Positions 42,999 to 51,679 of a stretch of 64,000 bases of DNA are shown here, in pieces. Source of the stretch: Streptomyces netropsis. GTDB taxonomy: Bacteria; Actinomycetota; Actinomycetes; Streptomycetales; Streptomycetaceae. The stretch lies in the NCBI RefSeq assembly GCF_014203545.1, contig NZ_JACHJG010000013.1, positions 186,001-250,000 on the forward strand. Direction: 5' to 3'. Position 1 is the stretch's first letter. Each line of letters starts with the position of its first letter. The notes under the pieces are model-generated. The model made no database searches. It saw nothing but the letters and a program-made list of their open reading frames with translations, and was not told the DNA's origin. Position numbers and translations under genes: made by a program.

Positions 42999-44149
42999 CG
43001 GGCGGCTCCCGTCAGTCCACGGGCCACGATCAGGCGCATGATCTCGTTCGTTCCTTCCAGGATCCGGTGCACGCGAAGGTCTCGGACGATCTTCTCGATG
43101 CCGTACTCGGTGAGGTAGCCGTAGCCCCCGTGCAGTTGCAGGGCGCGGTCGGCGACGGAGTAGCCGGTGTCGGTGGCGAAGCGTTTGGCCATGGCGCACA
43201 GCTGGGCAGCCTGCGGGTCGCCGCGGTCCAGTGCCTCCGCGGCCTGACGGACCAGGGCGCGGGCGGCGGCGAGTTCGGTCGCCATGTCGGCGAGCTGGAA
43301 CTGGAGCGCCTGGGCGTCGAGCAGCGGTGCCCCGAAGGCCTCCCGGTCGGCGAGGTATTCCAGGCTGCGGTGCAGGGCGCTCTGCCCGCCGCCGAGGGAG
43401 CAGGCGGCGATCCCGAGCCGGCCGCCGTTGAGCCCGTTCATGGCGATGCGGAAGCCGTCGCCCTCGGCGCCGAGCCGGCGGTCGGCCGGGAGGCGGACGC
43501 CGTCCAGGACGACCTGGCGGGTGGGCTGGGCGTTCCAGCCCATCTTCTTCTCGTCGGGGCCGAAGGACAGCCCGGCGTCGTCCCGTTCGACGATGAACGC
43601 GGAGATGCCGCCCGGCCCCTCCCCGCCCGTGCGCGCCATGACGATGTACACCTCGGCGGCCCCGGCGCCGGAGATGAACTGCTTCACGCCGGTCAGGACG
43701 TAGGAGTCCCCGTCGCGTACGGCCCGGGTCCGCAGCGCGGCGGCGTCCGAGCCGGCGCCCGGCTCGGTCAGGCAGTAGCTGCCGAGGGTGTCCATCGAGC
43801 ACAGCCGGGGCAGTCGGCGGGCGCGCTGGGCCTCGTCGCCGTAGCGGTCGATCATCCAGCCGACCATGTTGTGGATGGAGAGGTAGCCGGCGATGGAGGG
43901 GCAGCCGGTGGCCAGTACCTCGAAGATCAGCACGCCGTCCGCGCGGGTGAGGCCGGAGCCGCCGGCGTCCTCGCGTACGTAGACGCCGCCGAGGCCGAGG
44001 TCCGCGGCCTTGCGCAGCACGTCGAGGGGGAAGTGTTTGTCCTGGTCCCAGGCGACGGCGTGCGGGGCGAGGTGTTCCTGGGCGAAGTCCAGCGTCGTCT
44101 CGGCCATCGCGAGCTGGTCGTCGGTGAGTCCCGTCTTCATGGCGCTCAT
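42995..44149 (-). CDS. Acyl-CoA dehydrogenase (isobutyryl-CoA dehydrogenase-like)
   Basis: A 384-residue FAD-dependent acyl-CoA dehydrogenase. Landmarks are SYCLTEPGAGSDAAALRTRA (FAD site), KQFISGAGAAEVYIVMART, RLGIAACSLGGGQSALHRSL and the C-terminal LHGGYGYLTEYGIEKIVRDL, HRILEGTNEIMRLIV with the catalytic base region. Operon context with mmsA, mmsB and the hydroxyisobutyryl-CoA hydrolase points to isobutyryl-CoA as substrate, giving methacrylyl-CoA. ATG 44149 overlaps the mmsA stop by four bases; ATG 44140 is a second possibility. Confidence 0.92.
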   Translation of the reverse strand: MSAMKTGLTDDQLAMAETTLDFAQEHLAPHAVAWDQDKHFPLDVLRKAADLGLGGVYVREDAGGSGLTRADGVLIFEVLATGCPSIAGYLSIHNMVGWMIDRYGDEAQRARRLPRLCSMDTLGSYCLTEPGAGSDAAALRTRAVRDGDSYVLTGVKQFISGAGAAEVYIVMARTGGEGPGGISAFIVERDDAGLSFGPDEKKMGWNAQPTRQVVLDGVRLPADRRLGAEGDGFRIAMNGLNGGRLGIAACSLGGGQSALHRSLEYLADREAFGAPLLDAQALQFQLADMATELAAARALVRQAAEALDRGDPQAAQLCAMAKRFATDTGYSVADRALQLHGGYGYLTEYGIEKIVRDLRVHRILEGTNEIMRLIVARGLTGAAR

Positions 44150-45645
44150 CCCATCGTGGGGATGGTGAAGCTCGCGCCTTCCTTGACCCCGGAGGGCCAG
44201 CGCGAGGTGACGGTCTTGGTGCGGGTGTAGAAGCGGATGGCGTCCGGGCCGTGCTGGTTGAGGTCGCCGAAGCCGGACCGCTTCCAGCCGCCGAAGGTGT
44301 GGTACGCGACCGGCACCGGGATCGGCACGTTGACGCCGATCATGCCGGTGTCCACGCGCCGGGTGAAGTCGCGGGCGGTGTCCCCGTCGCGGGTGAAGAT
44401 CGCGACGCCGTTGCCGAAGGCGTGCTCGGAGGGCAGCCGCAGCGCCTCCTCGTAGTCCGCCGCGCGGACCACCGACAGGACGGGGCCGAAGATCTCCTCC
44501 TGGTAGATGCGCATGTCCGGGGTGACCCGGTCGAAGAGGGAGGCTCCGGCGAAGAAGCCGTTCTCGTGCCCGGCGAGGGTGAAGCCGCGTCCGTCCACGA
44601 CCAGTTCGGCGCCCTCCTCCACGCCGAGGTCGACATAGCCGCGGACCCGGTCGACGGCGTCGCGGCCGACGAGGGGGCCGAAGTCGGCGTCGGGGTCGTC
44701 GGACCGGCCGATCCGCAGGGTGCCGATCCGCTCCTTGAGGCGGGCGACCAGCGCGTCGGCGGTGTCCTCGCCGACCGGTACGGCGACGGAGATGGCCATG
44801 CAGCGCTCCCCGGCCGAGCCGTAGCCCGCGCCGATCAGGGCGTCGACGGCCTGGTCGAGGTCGGCGTCCGGCATCACGATCATGTGGTTCTTGGCGCCGC
44901 CGAAGCACTGGGCCCGTTTGCCGTGGGCGGCGGCGGTGGCGTAGATGTGGGCCGCGATCGGGGTCGAGCCGACGAAGCCGAGCGCCTGCACCCGCGGGTC
45001 CTCGAGCAGGGTGTCGACGGTTTCCTTGCCGCCGTTGACGACGTTGAGCACGCCGGGCGGCAGGCCCGCCTCCAGGAACAGCTCGGCGAGCCGCAGCGGG
45101 ACGGACGGGTCGCGCTCGGAGGGCTTGAGGATGAAGGAGTTGCCGCAGGCGATGGCCGGGGCGGCCTTCCACAGCGGGATCATCGCGGGGAAGTTGAACG
45201 GGGTGATCCCTGCGGTCACGCCGATCGGGCGGCGCAGGGAGTGCACGTCGATGCCGGTCCCGGCGTTGTCGGTGAAGTCGCCCTTGAGCAGATGCGGGAT
45301 GCCGGCGGCGAACTCCACCACCTCCAGACCGCGCTGGATGTCGCCGAGCGCGTCGGGGACGGTCTTGCCGTGCTCGGAGGACAGCAGCCGGGCGAGGGAG
45401 TCCTTCTCGCCCTCGACGAGCTGGAGGAAGCGCAGCAGGACGCGGGCCCGGCGCTGCGGGTTCCACTCGCCCCATTCCCGCTGGGCCCCGGCCGCGTCGG
45501 CGATGGCCGCCTCGGTCTCGGCCCGGTTCGCCAGGGGCACCCGGGCCTGCACGGCGCCGGTGTTGGGGTCGTACACATCGCCGTAGGCACCCGATGTTCC
45601 TGGTGTGTGCGTGCCGCCGATGAAGTGGGTGAGTTCACGGACCAT
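44146..45645 (-). CDS. mmsA: Methylmalonate-semialdehyde dehydrogenase (CoA-acylating)
   Basis: A 499-residue aldehyde-dehydrogenase-family enzyme that oxidatively decarboxylates methylmalonate semialdehyde to propionyl-CoA, the last step of valine and thymine breakdown. Typical features are ITPFNFPAMIPLWKAAPAIA, the FVGSTPIAAHIY loop, FGGAKNHMIVMPDADL, the catalytic Cys in GSAGERCMAIS and EIFGPVLSVVRA. It is the first gene of a five-gene operon with four-base overlaps throughout. ATG 45645 lies about 210 bp below a cobalamin riboswitch. Its product propionyl-CoA feeds prpDBC in this window or the B12-dependent methylmalonyl-CoA route. Confidence 0.95.
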   Translation of the reverse strand: MVRELTHFIGGTHTPGTSGAYGDVYDPNTGAVQARVPLANRAETEAAIADAAGAQREWGEWNPQRRARVLLRFLQLVEGEKDSLARLLSSEHGKTVPDALGDIQRGLEVVEFAAGIPHLLKGDFTDNAGTGIDVHSLRRPIGVTAGITPFNFPAMIPLWKAAPAIACGNSFILKPSERDPSVPLRLAELFLEAGLPPGVLNVVNGGKETVDTLLEDPRVQALGFVGSTPIAAHIYATAAAHGKRAQCFGGAKNHMIVMPDADLDQAVDALIGAGYGSAGERCMAISVAVPVGEDTADALVARLKERIGTLRIGRSDDPDADFGPLVGRDAVDRVRGYVDLGVEEGAELVVDGRGFTLAGHENGFFAGASLFDRVTPDMRIYQEEIFGPVLSVVRAADYEEALRLPSEHAFGNGVAIFTRDGDTARDFTRRVDTGMIGVNVPIPVPVAYHTFGGWKRSGFGDLNQHGPDAIRFYTRTKTVTSRWPSGVKEGASFTIPTMG

Positions 45646-45759
45646 GGGAGAGCCTGCTCTCGTCAGGTGAGATCCGGGGATGGCGCGAAGCGTCCGGCGG
45701 AGGGCGCGAGGTGGCGCGCGGCCGCCGACGGGTCGCGGGACGCGAAGGGCATAGAGCCG

Positions 45760-45840
45760 TCAGGAAGCGGGAGTTGCCGCTCGCTGCGCCGGATCACCAG
45801 GGTCGTGGGTACGGACCGGTGCCATGCGTGTCTGCTCCAT
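45760..45840 (-). CDS. Possible 26-aa (or 21-aa) ORF directly after the cobalamin aptamer
   Basis: A short frame starts at ATG 45840 or ATG 45825 and ends at 45760, reading MEQTRMAPVRTHDPGDPAQR and six more residues. GGATGGAG lies nine bases before the second ATG. The aptamer ends only about 18-33 bases upstream, the usual distance to a gene under translational B12 control. It may be a leader peptide or the remains of a lost gene. Confidence 0.35.
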   Translation of the reverse strand: MEQTRMAPVRTHDPGDPAQRAATPAS

Positions 45841-45857
45841 CCTCGTGGACAACACGG

Positions 45858-46020
45858 AACGTTCCGCGGCCGGTATCCTGACTCCCGGATCAGCGCGCGT
45901 CCTCGTGCCTTCCCGACATCCCGCTCGTCAGTGGCGTGTACCGCGAGGACGAACTCCCCGGTCACAGTGGCGGGACCGTGCCGGTTTCACACCGGCTTCC
46001 CTGCACCGCGGACCTTGTCC
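45858..46020 (-). promoter_or_regulatory. Cobalamin (B12) riboswitch
   Basis: Read on the minus strand, the segment carries the cobalamin aptamer hallmarks in order: GCAGGGAAGCCGGTGTGAAA with its CCGGC partner, CGGTCCCGCCACTGTGACC (the B12-box core), GCCACTGACGAGCGGGA, TCGGGAAGGCACGAGG, and GGGAGTCAGGATACCGGCC, closed by paired CCGCGG blocks. The adenosylcobalamin class normally lowers expression when coenzyme B12 is plentiful. The next genes on this strand are the mmsA valine operon. No clear intrinsic terminator follows, so translational control or another mechanism is likely. Confidence 0.9.
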
Positions 46021-46034
46021 CCCGAACATATAGT

Positions 46035-46054
46035 TGGACGTCCTAGTAAGTCCA
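46035..46054. promoter_or_regulatory. Palindromic motif TGGACGTCC...GTCCA before the riboswitch
   Basis: The segment contains the perfect palindrome GGACGTCC (46036-46043) and an inverted pair TGGAC-N10-GTCCA. It lies just upstream of the aptamer near a TATATG-like -10 candidate on the minus strand, so it may be the operator of the mmsA promoter. Confidence 0.45.
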
Positions 46055-46088
46055 GGGGCTCCCGGTCCCGAGTGTCGGCCGGCCGATT

Positions 46089-47498
46089 TCAGCGGGGCCC
46101 CGTGTCCAGCACCGGGTACGGCACGAAGGTGCTGCGGTTCTCGTCGACGGCGAGGGGCCGGCCGAGCGGCGGAACGGCCCGCTGCGGGCAGTCCAGGCGC
46201 TCGCAGATCCGGCAGCCCATGCCGATCGGGGTGGCGGCCGAGGCGTTGTCCAGGTCGAGCCCGTCGGAGTAGACGAGCCGGGAGGCGTGGCGGATCTCGC
46301 AGCCGAGCCCGATGGCGAAGGTCTTGCCGGGCTCGCCCCAGCCGCCCCGGTGCCGGGTGACGGTGCGGGCGGTCCACAGATGACGCTGCCCGTCCGGCAT
46401 GGCCGCGATCTGCACATGGATGCGGCCGGGAGAGGCGAACGCCTCGTAGACGTTCCACAGCGGGCAGGTGCCGCCGGCGCGGGAGAAGTGGAAGCCGGTG
46501 GCCGACTGCCGTTTGGACATGTTGCCCGCGCGGTCGACCCGGACGAACGAGAACGGCACCCCGCGCAGCCGCGGGCGCTGGAGCGTGCTGAGCCGGTGGC
46601 AGACGGTCTCGTAGCCGAGCCCGAAGCGGTCGGCGAGCCGCTCGATGTCGTACCGCAGTTCCTCCGCCGCGGCGTGGAACTCGCGGTACGGCAGGATCAG
46701 CGCGGCGGCGAAGTAGTTGGCGACGCCGATCCGGGCCAGCGGCCAGATGGCGGAGCCTTCCTCGTAGTCCTCCGAGGCGAGCCGGGTGAGTTCCCCGCCG
46801 TACTCCAGCAGGGCGAGCTGGGTCGCCATCCGGAAGGCCTGCTGGCCGGGGCGCAGCCGGTTCGACAGGTGCAGCACCCGCGCGAGGGGGTCGTAGCGGT
46901 GGAGCTGGTCGGCGTCGGCGGCGATGCGGACCCCGTGGCGTTCGGCGAGCCGGGTGGCCAGGGCCCGCAGCACCTCGCCGGGGCGGATGCCGATCTGGGC
47001 GGCCAGCTCCTCGGCGGCGGTGTCGGCGGTGGGGAGGTAGTTCTGCCGGCGGTAGAAGAACTCGCGGATCTCCTCGTGGGGGGAGCGCGGCATGGCCGGG
47101 TCGTCGGTGCCGCGGTGCTCGGCGACCTCGGCGAGCCGCTCGGTCAGGGCCTGGTTGCGCCGCCCCAGGTCGAGCAGCACCGCCGCCACGGCGGGCAGCC
47201 GGGAGGCGAGTTCCGACAGGTCGGTGGGTGAGACGCGGGCGGCGGCGACCTCGTCGGCGAGGGCCTCGCGCAGGTCGGCCAGGACACGGCCGGTGTCGCG
47301 CTCGGAGAATAAGCCGGGGTCCACGCCGAACGCCTCGGTGAGCCGGAGCAGTACGGGCACGGTCAGCGGGCGGGAGTCGTGCTCCATCTGGTTGAGGTAG
47401 CTGGGCGAGATGGCGAGCATCCGGGCCAGTTGGGCCTGGCTGAGCCGCCGCTCCTCGCGCAGCCGCCGCAGTCGTACCCCCGCGTATGTCTTGCTCAC
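46089..47498 (-). CDS. XRE/ScfR-family regulator, RamB-like, beside isocitrate lyase
   Basis: A 469-residue paralogue of the prp regulator: N-terminal Cro/CI helix-turn-helix (RLRRLREERRLSQAQLARML, AISPSYLNQMEHDSRPLTVP), DUF2083/ScfR domain (YETVCHRLSTLQRPRLRGVP, KRQSATGFHFSRAGGTCPLW) and C-terminal GCRICERLDC. In corynebacteria the relative RamB controls acetate and glyoxylate genes. Here it is divergent from isocitrate lyase, and TTGGCAA repeats lie between. The start is GTG 47498 with AAGGGGG upstream. It might also affect the mmsA operon, which lies downstream on the same strand. Confidence 0.9.
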   Translation of the reverse strand: MSKTYAGVRLRRLREERRLSQAQLARMLAISPSYLNQMEHDSRPLTVPVLLRLTEAFGVDPGLFSERDTGRVLADLREALADEVAAARVSPTDLSELASRLPAVAAVLLDLGRRNQALTERLAEVAEHRGTDDPAMPRSPHEEIREFFYRRQNYLPTADTAAEELAAQIGIRPGEVLRALATRLAERHGVRIAADADQLHRYDPLARVLHLSNRLRPGQQAFRMATQLALLEYGGELTRLASEDYEEGSAIWPLARIGVANYFAAALILPYREFHAAAEELRYDIERLADRFGLGYETVCHRLSTLQRPRLRGVPFSFVRVDRAGNMSKRQSATGFHFSRAGGTCPLWNVYEAFASPGRIHVQIAAMPDGQRHLWTARTVTRHRGGWGEPGKTFAIGLGCEIRHASRLVYSDGLDLDNASAATPIGMGCRICERLDCPQRAVPPLGRPLAVDENRSTFVPYPVLDTGPR

Positions 47499-47860
47499 CC
47501 AGGCCCCCTTCGGCCGCCCCCGGCTCCGTGCGCCCACCCTAGCCGGGCGCAAGCGGAGTCGGATGTTGGCAAGGTTGGCAAACAAGTCCGAGAAGATTCA
47601 CAGAACTTGGCAACCGGCCATGGTTGATGGCACTGAGTGCCGCTGCCAGAGTCGTAGCACGGCCCGCCGGAGCCCCCGCTTCTCAACATTGCCCGCTCAA
47701 CGGGGGCACGGCGGGCCGCACTTACCAGGGGAAACGCTTTCCCTTCGCATTCTTGACAGAAGTCCGGGCGGATTCGCTGCGGTCCCCGCAGGGGTCCGGT
47801 ACGGATCCACCGCGGACTCACCGCGGATCCGACGCGACACGGCGACACTGGGAGACGGTC
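47499..47860. other. Divergent regulatory region, RamB-like gene / isocitrate lyase
   Basis: 362 bp between divergent genes. It holds three TTGGCAA copies and is AT-richer around 47560-47620. The part nearer aceA (47640-47860) shows no open frame with gene-like composition; a leader of up to 200 bases is possible. Confidence 0.6.
47566..47613 (+). promoter_or_regulatory. Three TTGGCAA repeats, probable RamB-type operators
   Basis: TTGGCAA occurs at 47566-47572, 47575-47581 and 47607-47613. The first two are nine bases apart; the third lies 32 bases further. RamB sites in corynebacteria are built on TTTGC/GCAAA-like halves, so these are good operator candidates for the divergent regulator. 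Confidence 0.6.
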
Positions 47861-49144
<1,284 letters not shown>

Positions 49145-49413
49145 GGCCTGGCCGGCGGATCTTCGCGGACCCCCGGCGCCCGGCGCCGGGGACACCTCCC
49201 GGCGGTGGCCGGGGGAACCCGCCGCGTCGCCGGCGTCGCCCGGGTGCGCCCGGTACGAGGGCGGCCCCCCACCGTGCGCCCGCACCCACCGGACGCCGCT
49301 CGCCGACCCACGAAGATCCACCGGGCAGCCCCCAGGACCCGCGGCCCGCGTGACCCGCAGACCCGGGCAGGCCGGATCACCCCGGCCCGCCCCTCCGGCT
49401 CAGGAGCATCCCC
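49145..49413. other. GC-rich gap after isocitrate lyase
   Basis: 269 bp of very GC-rich sequence, forming with the following short ORF a 343-bp gap before the dehydrogenase gene. No gene, clear promoter or clean hairpin was seen. Frames here are Pro/Arg/Gly-rich. Confidence 0.4.
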
Positions 49414-49491
49414 ATGACTCTCACCTCCAGGCGCGTCCACGCCGAGTCCCCCACCCGCCACCTCGTCCGGCGCCCGGCGGTACGGTCATGA
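49414..49491 (+). CDS. Possible 25-aa leader ORF coupled to hydroxyacyl-CoA dehydrogenase
   Basis: A 25-codon frame starting MTLTSRRVHAESPTRHLVRR has an AGGAG eight bases before its ATG 49414, and its TGA overlaps the downstream ATG as ATGA. The downstream gene lacks a good ribosome site of its own, so the short frame may deliver ribosomes to it. No family is recognised. Confidence 0.45.
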   Translation: MTLTSRRVHAESPTRHLVRRPAVRS

Positions 49492-50357
49492 GCGCGCGCA
49501 TCCGACGGGTCGGAGTGGTCGGCGGCGGCCGGATGGGCGCCGGAATCGCCGAGGTCTGCGCCCGCGCGGGGCTCGACACGGTGGTCTGCGAGACGGACGC
49601 CTTCGCGGCCCGGCAGGCCCGGGAGCGGATCGCCCGGTCCCTGGAGCGGGCCGTCGAGCGCGGAAAGACGGACCGCGCGACAGCGGCGGACGCCCTCGCC
49701 CGGATCGCCTTCAGCGGCGACCTGGCCGATCTGGCCGACCGGCAGCTCGTCGTCGAAGCCGTCGTGGAGAACGCCGAGGCCAAGACCGAGATCTTCGGCG
49801 CCCTCGACAAGATCGTCGAGGATCCACAGGCGATCCTGGCCACCAACACCTCCTCGATCCCCGTGATGCGCCTCGGCATGGCGACCCGCCGCGCCGACCG
49901 CGTGCTGGGCCTGCACTTCTTCAACCCGGTGCCGGTGCTGCCGCTGGTGGAGATCGTCATCTCGCTGCACACGAGCGCCGAGGCTGCCGCCGAAGTCGAG
50001 GAATTCGCCGTCACGACACTCGGCAAGACCGCGATCCGCTCCCAGGACCGGGCGGGCTTCGTCGTCAACGCCCTGCTGATCCCCTACGTGCTCGCAGCGG
50101 TCCGCATGGCGGAGTCCGGCTTCGCGACCGCCACCGACGTCGACGCCGGCATGGAGCTGGGCTGCGCCCACCCGATGGGCCCGCTCAAACTGGCCGACCT
50201 GATCGGCCTCGACACGGTCGCCTCCATCGCGGAATCCCTCTACGCCGAGTTCAAGGAGCCCCTCTACGCGCCACCGCCGCTGTTGCTACGGATGGTCGAG
50301 GCGGGGCTGCTGGGACGGAAAACGGGCCGGGGGTTCCATATATACGACCGGGGCTGA
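49488..50357 (+). CDS. 3-hydroxybutyryl-CoA (3-hydroxyacyl-CoA) dehydrogenase
   Basis: A 289-residue NAD(P)-dependent 3-hydroxyacyl-CoA dehydrogenase of the single-domain type (FadB2/Hbd). The Rossmann motif is VGVVGGGRMGAGIAEVCARA; the catalytic block is LGLHFFNPVPVLPLVEIVIS with the active His, and NALLIPYVLAAVRM and GCAHPMGPLKLADLIGLD follow. It interconverts acetoacetyl-CoA and 3-hydroxybutyryl-CoA. It follows aceA in the same direction, fitting a fatty-acid or acetate assimilation set. ATG 49488 is coupled to a 25-codon leader frame. Confidence 0.93.
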   Translation: MSARIRRVGVVGGGRMGAGIAEVCARAGLDTVVCETDAFAARQARERIARSLERAVERGKTDRATAADALARIAFSGDLADLADRQLVVEAVVENAEAKTEIFGALDKIVEDPQAILATNTSSIPVMRLGMATRRADRVLGLHFFNPVPVLPLVEIVISLHTSAEAAAEVEEFAVTTLGKTAIRSQDRAGFVVNALLIPYVLAAVRMAESGFATATDVDAGMELGCAHPMGPLKLADLIGLDTVASIAESLYAEFKEPLYAPPPLLLRMVEAGLLGRKTGRGFHIYDRG

Positions 50358-50420
50358 GGGGCCCGGGTCACGGCCGGGGCTGAGGGGCCCGGGTCACGGC
50401 CGGGGCTGAGGGGCCCGGGC
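50350..50420. repeat. 26-bp tandem repeat at the 3' end of the dehydrogenase gene
   Basis: Units starting GGGGCTGAGGGGCCCGGGTC begin at 50350, 50376 and 50402, a period of 26 bp with about 2.7 copies. The stop codon of the dehydrogenase gene lies inside the first unit. Each copy can fold through its GGGCCC core. Confidence 0.9.
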
Positions 50421-50485
50421 CGCTACGGAGCGGCGCGGAGCGACCACGGGGGGGCGCGCCGCGCCCTCCGCACGCTCTGGGATAC

Positions 50486-50528
50486 GCCGAAGGGCGGCAG
50501 CACCGGTGTGATGCTGCCGCCCTTCGGC
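50486..50528 (-). terminator. Terminator of the lytic transglycosylase gene
   Basis: GCCGAAGGGCGGCAGCA (50486-50502) and TGCTGCCGCCCTTCGGC (50512-50528) form a perfect 17-bp stem with a 9-base loop, 17 bp past the stop codon of the transglycosylase gene. Confidence 0.9.
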
Positions 50529-50545
50529 ATGCGGGGGTCGACTCC

Positions 50546-51247
50546 TTAGTACGCGGAGTTGACGTTGTCCATGGAGCCGTACTTGTCGGCGGCGTAGTTG
50601 CAGGACGCGGTGATGTTGGCGACGGGGTCGTAGGGGTCCCAGGAGGTGCCCTCGACGTGGTAGGCCTTGAAGGTCGGGTCGATGATCTGCAGCAGGCCCT
50701 TGGAGGGGACACCGTTGACGGCGTTGATGTCCCAGTCGTTGATCGCGCGGGGGTTGCCGGTCGACTCACGCATGACGTTGCGCTTGATGCCGTCGTAGGT
50801 GGCGGGGATGTTCTTGGACTTCAGGATGTCCAGGGACTCCTTGATCCACCCGTCCAGGTTGTCCGCGTAGGCCTTCTTCACCGGAGCCGCCGGGGCCGCG
50901 GGCTTGACGGGGGTGCGGGCCTGGGAGCGGCTGGCGGCCTGCTGATCGGCGCGGGCCTTGTCGCTCTTGGCCTTCGCGGCGGCGTCGGCCTTCTTCTTCG
51001 CGGCAGCGGCGTCGACCTTGGCCTTGGCGGCGGCGGTGTCGGACTGCTTGCCGATGTTGTCGTGGGCGCCGAGGTCGGTGGTGGTCCACGCGACGGGCTT
51101 CACGGCGATGGAGGGGGTCTCGGCGGCGGCATGGCCGGGGGTGACGGCGAAGGCCAGGGCCGCGGCGCCCGCAGCGGCGGTCAGGCCGGCGGCGGAGAGC
51201 TTGTGGGTCTTGGTCAGTCGGGCAGTACCGGTGATGGTGGAGCGCAT
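50546..51247 (-). CDS. Secreted lytic transglycosylase (SLT-like)
   Basis: A 233-residue secreted peptidoglycan-cleaving protein. A signal peptide spans about residues 1-42 (ends near VTPGHAAAE). It is followed by an Ala/Lys-rich, probably coiled or extended segment (about 68-118) and a C-terminal SLT domain with the catalytic Glu in RNVMRESTGNPRAINDWD and the GLLQIIDPTF motif. The final residues (ITASCNYAADKYGSMDNVNS) are typical of Streptomyces SLT proteins. It lacks LysM, so the Lys-rich part may bind the wall. ATG 51247 has GAGG ten bases upstream. A structured leader precedes the gene. Confidence 0.9.
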   Translation of the reverse strand: MRSTITGTARLTKTHKLSAAGLTAAAGAAALAFAVTPGHAAAETPSIAVKPVAWTTTDLGAHDNIGKQSDTAAAKAKVDAAAAKKKADAAAKAKSDKARADQQAASRSQARTPVKPAAPAAPVKKAYADNLDGWIKESLDILKSKNIPATYDGIKRNVMRESTGNPRAINDWDINAVNGVPSKGLLQIIDPTFKAYHVEGTSWDPYDPVANITASCNYAADKYGSMDNVNSAY

Positions 51248-51679
51248 GCTGGCTGAACCTCTTCCAATCGCGTGAGTCGCACTGGCCGGATCGGCGCGAA
51301 AAAAGCGCCGCGTCTCGATCGACGGCGCCATGCGACTCGGCAATTGTTAGCGGCCCGAAAACCCGCTGGCAAAGGTGTGACCTACTACCCCGCCCCCGAA
51401 CAACACACCCCCGCACACCCCACCCAGCACCCCATTTCACACCCTTATGTCCGAATCGGGATCCCACTATCCGGGTTCGTACGTGATCTGGATCCCATGA
51501 GCGGCCTCACACCACACCCCCCACCCCCACACACCACGTGACCGCACAGGCGCATGGCGTGCACACCGGCACCGGCGTCATGGCCGGAGGCTGAGCGCAC
51601 GGCGTCCCGCGGGCCCCTGAGCGTCCGGCCGGCTTGCCCGGAACGCCGTTCACCCCCCGCACCGCTTGGCTAGGGTGCG
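51248..51679. other. Upstream region of the transglycosylase gene
   Basis: 432 bp between the minus-strand transglycosylase gene and the plus-strand pseudogene. The first 90 bp hold a structured leader. Beyond, 51370-51540 is pyrimidine/ACC-rich on the plus strand with GGTCACACC-like sequence on the minus strand. No gene is supported. Confidence 0.5.
51274..51338 (-). promoter_or_regulatory. Structured 5' leader of the transglycosylase mRNA
   Basis: GAGTCGCA (51274-51281) and TGCGACTC (51331-51338) form a perfect outer stem enclosing a bulged hairpin with TCGATC loop and a U-rich bulge (six T on the minus strand). In Streptomyces, several cell-wall hydrolase genes carry a c-di-AMP (ydaO-type) riboswitch; whether this fold belongs to that class was not established. 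Confidence 0.55.

Larger units (their letters stand above)
45646..46088. other. mmsA upstream region with riboswitch and short ORF
   Basis: 443 bp between the RamB-like regulator gene and mmsA, all read on the minus strand. From its far end it contains a palindromic GGACGTCC motif, a TATATG-like -10 candidate, the cobalamin aptamer, a 21-26-codon frame, and about 110 bp with no further feature before mmsA. Confidence 0.6.

Noticed and set aside
45663..45965. 100-codon minus-strand frame over the riboswitch region
   Set aside because: It overlaps the B12 aptamer, whose base conservation explains the sequence; no ribosome site.
51250..51420. Firm assignment of the transglycosylase leader as a ydaO (c-di-AMP) riboswitch
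   Set aside because: I could not match the conserved core by eye, so only a structured leader is claimed.
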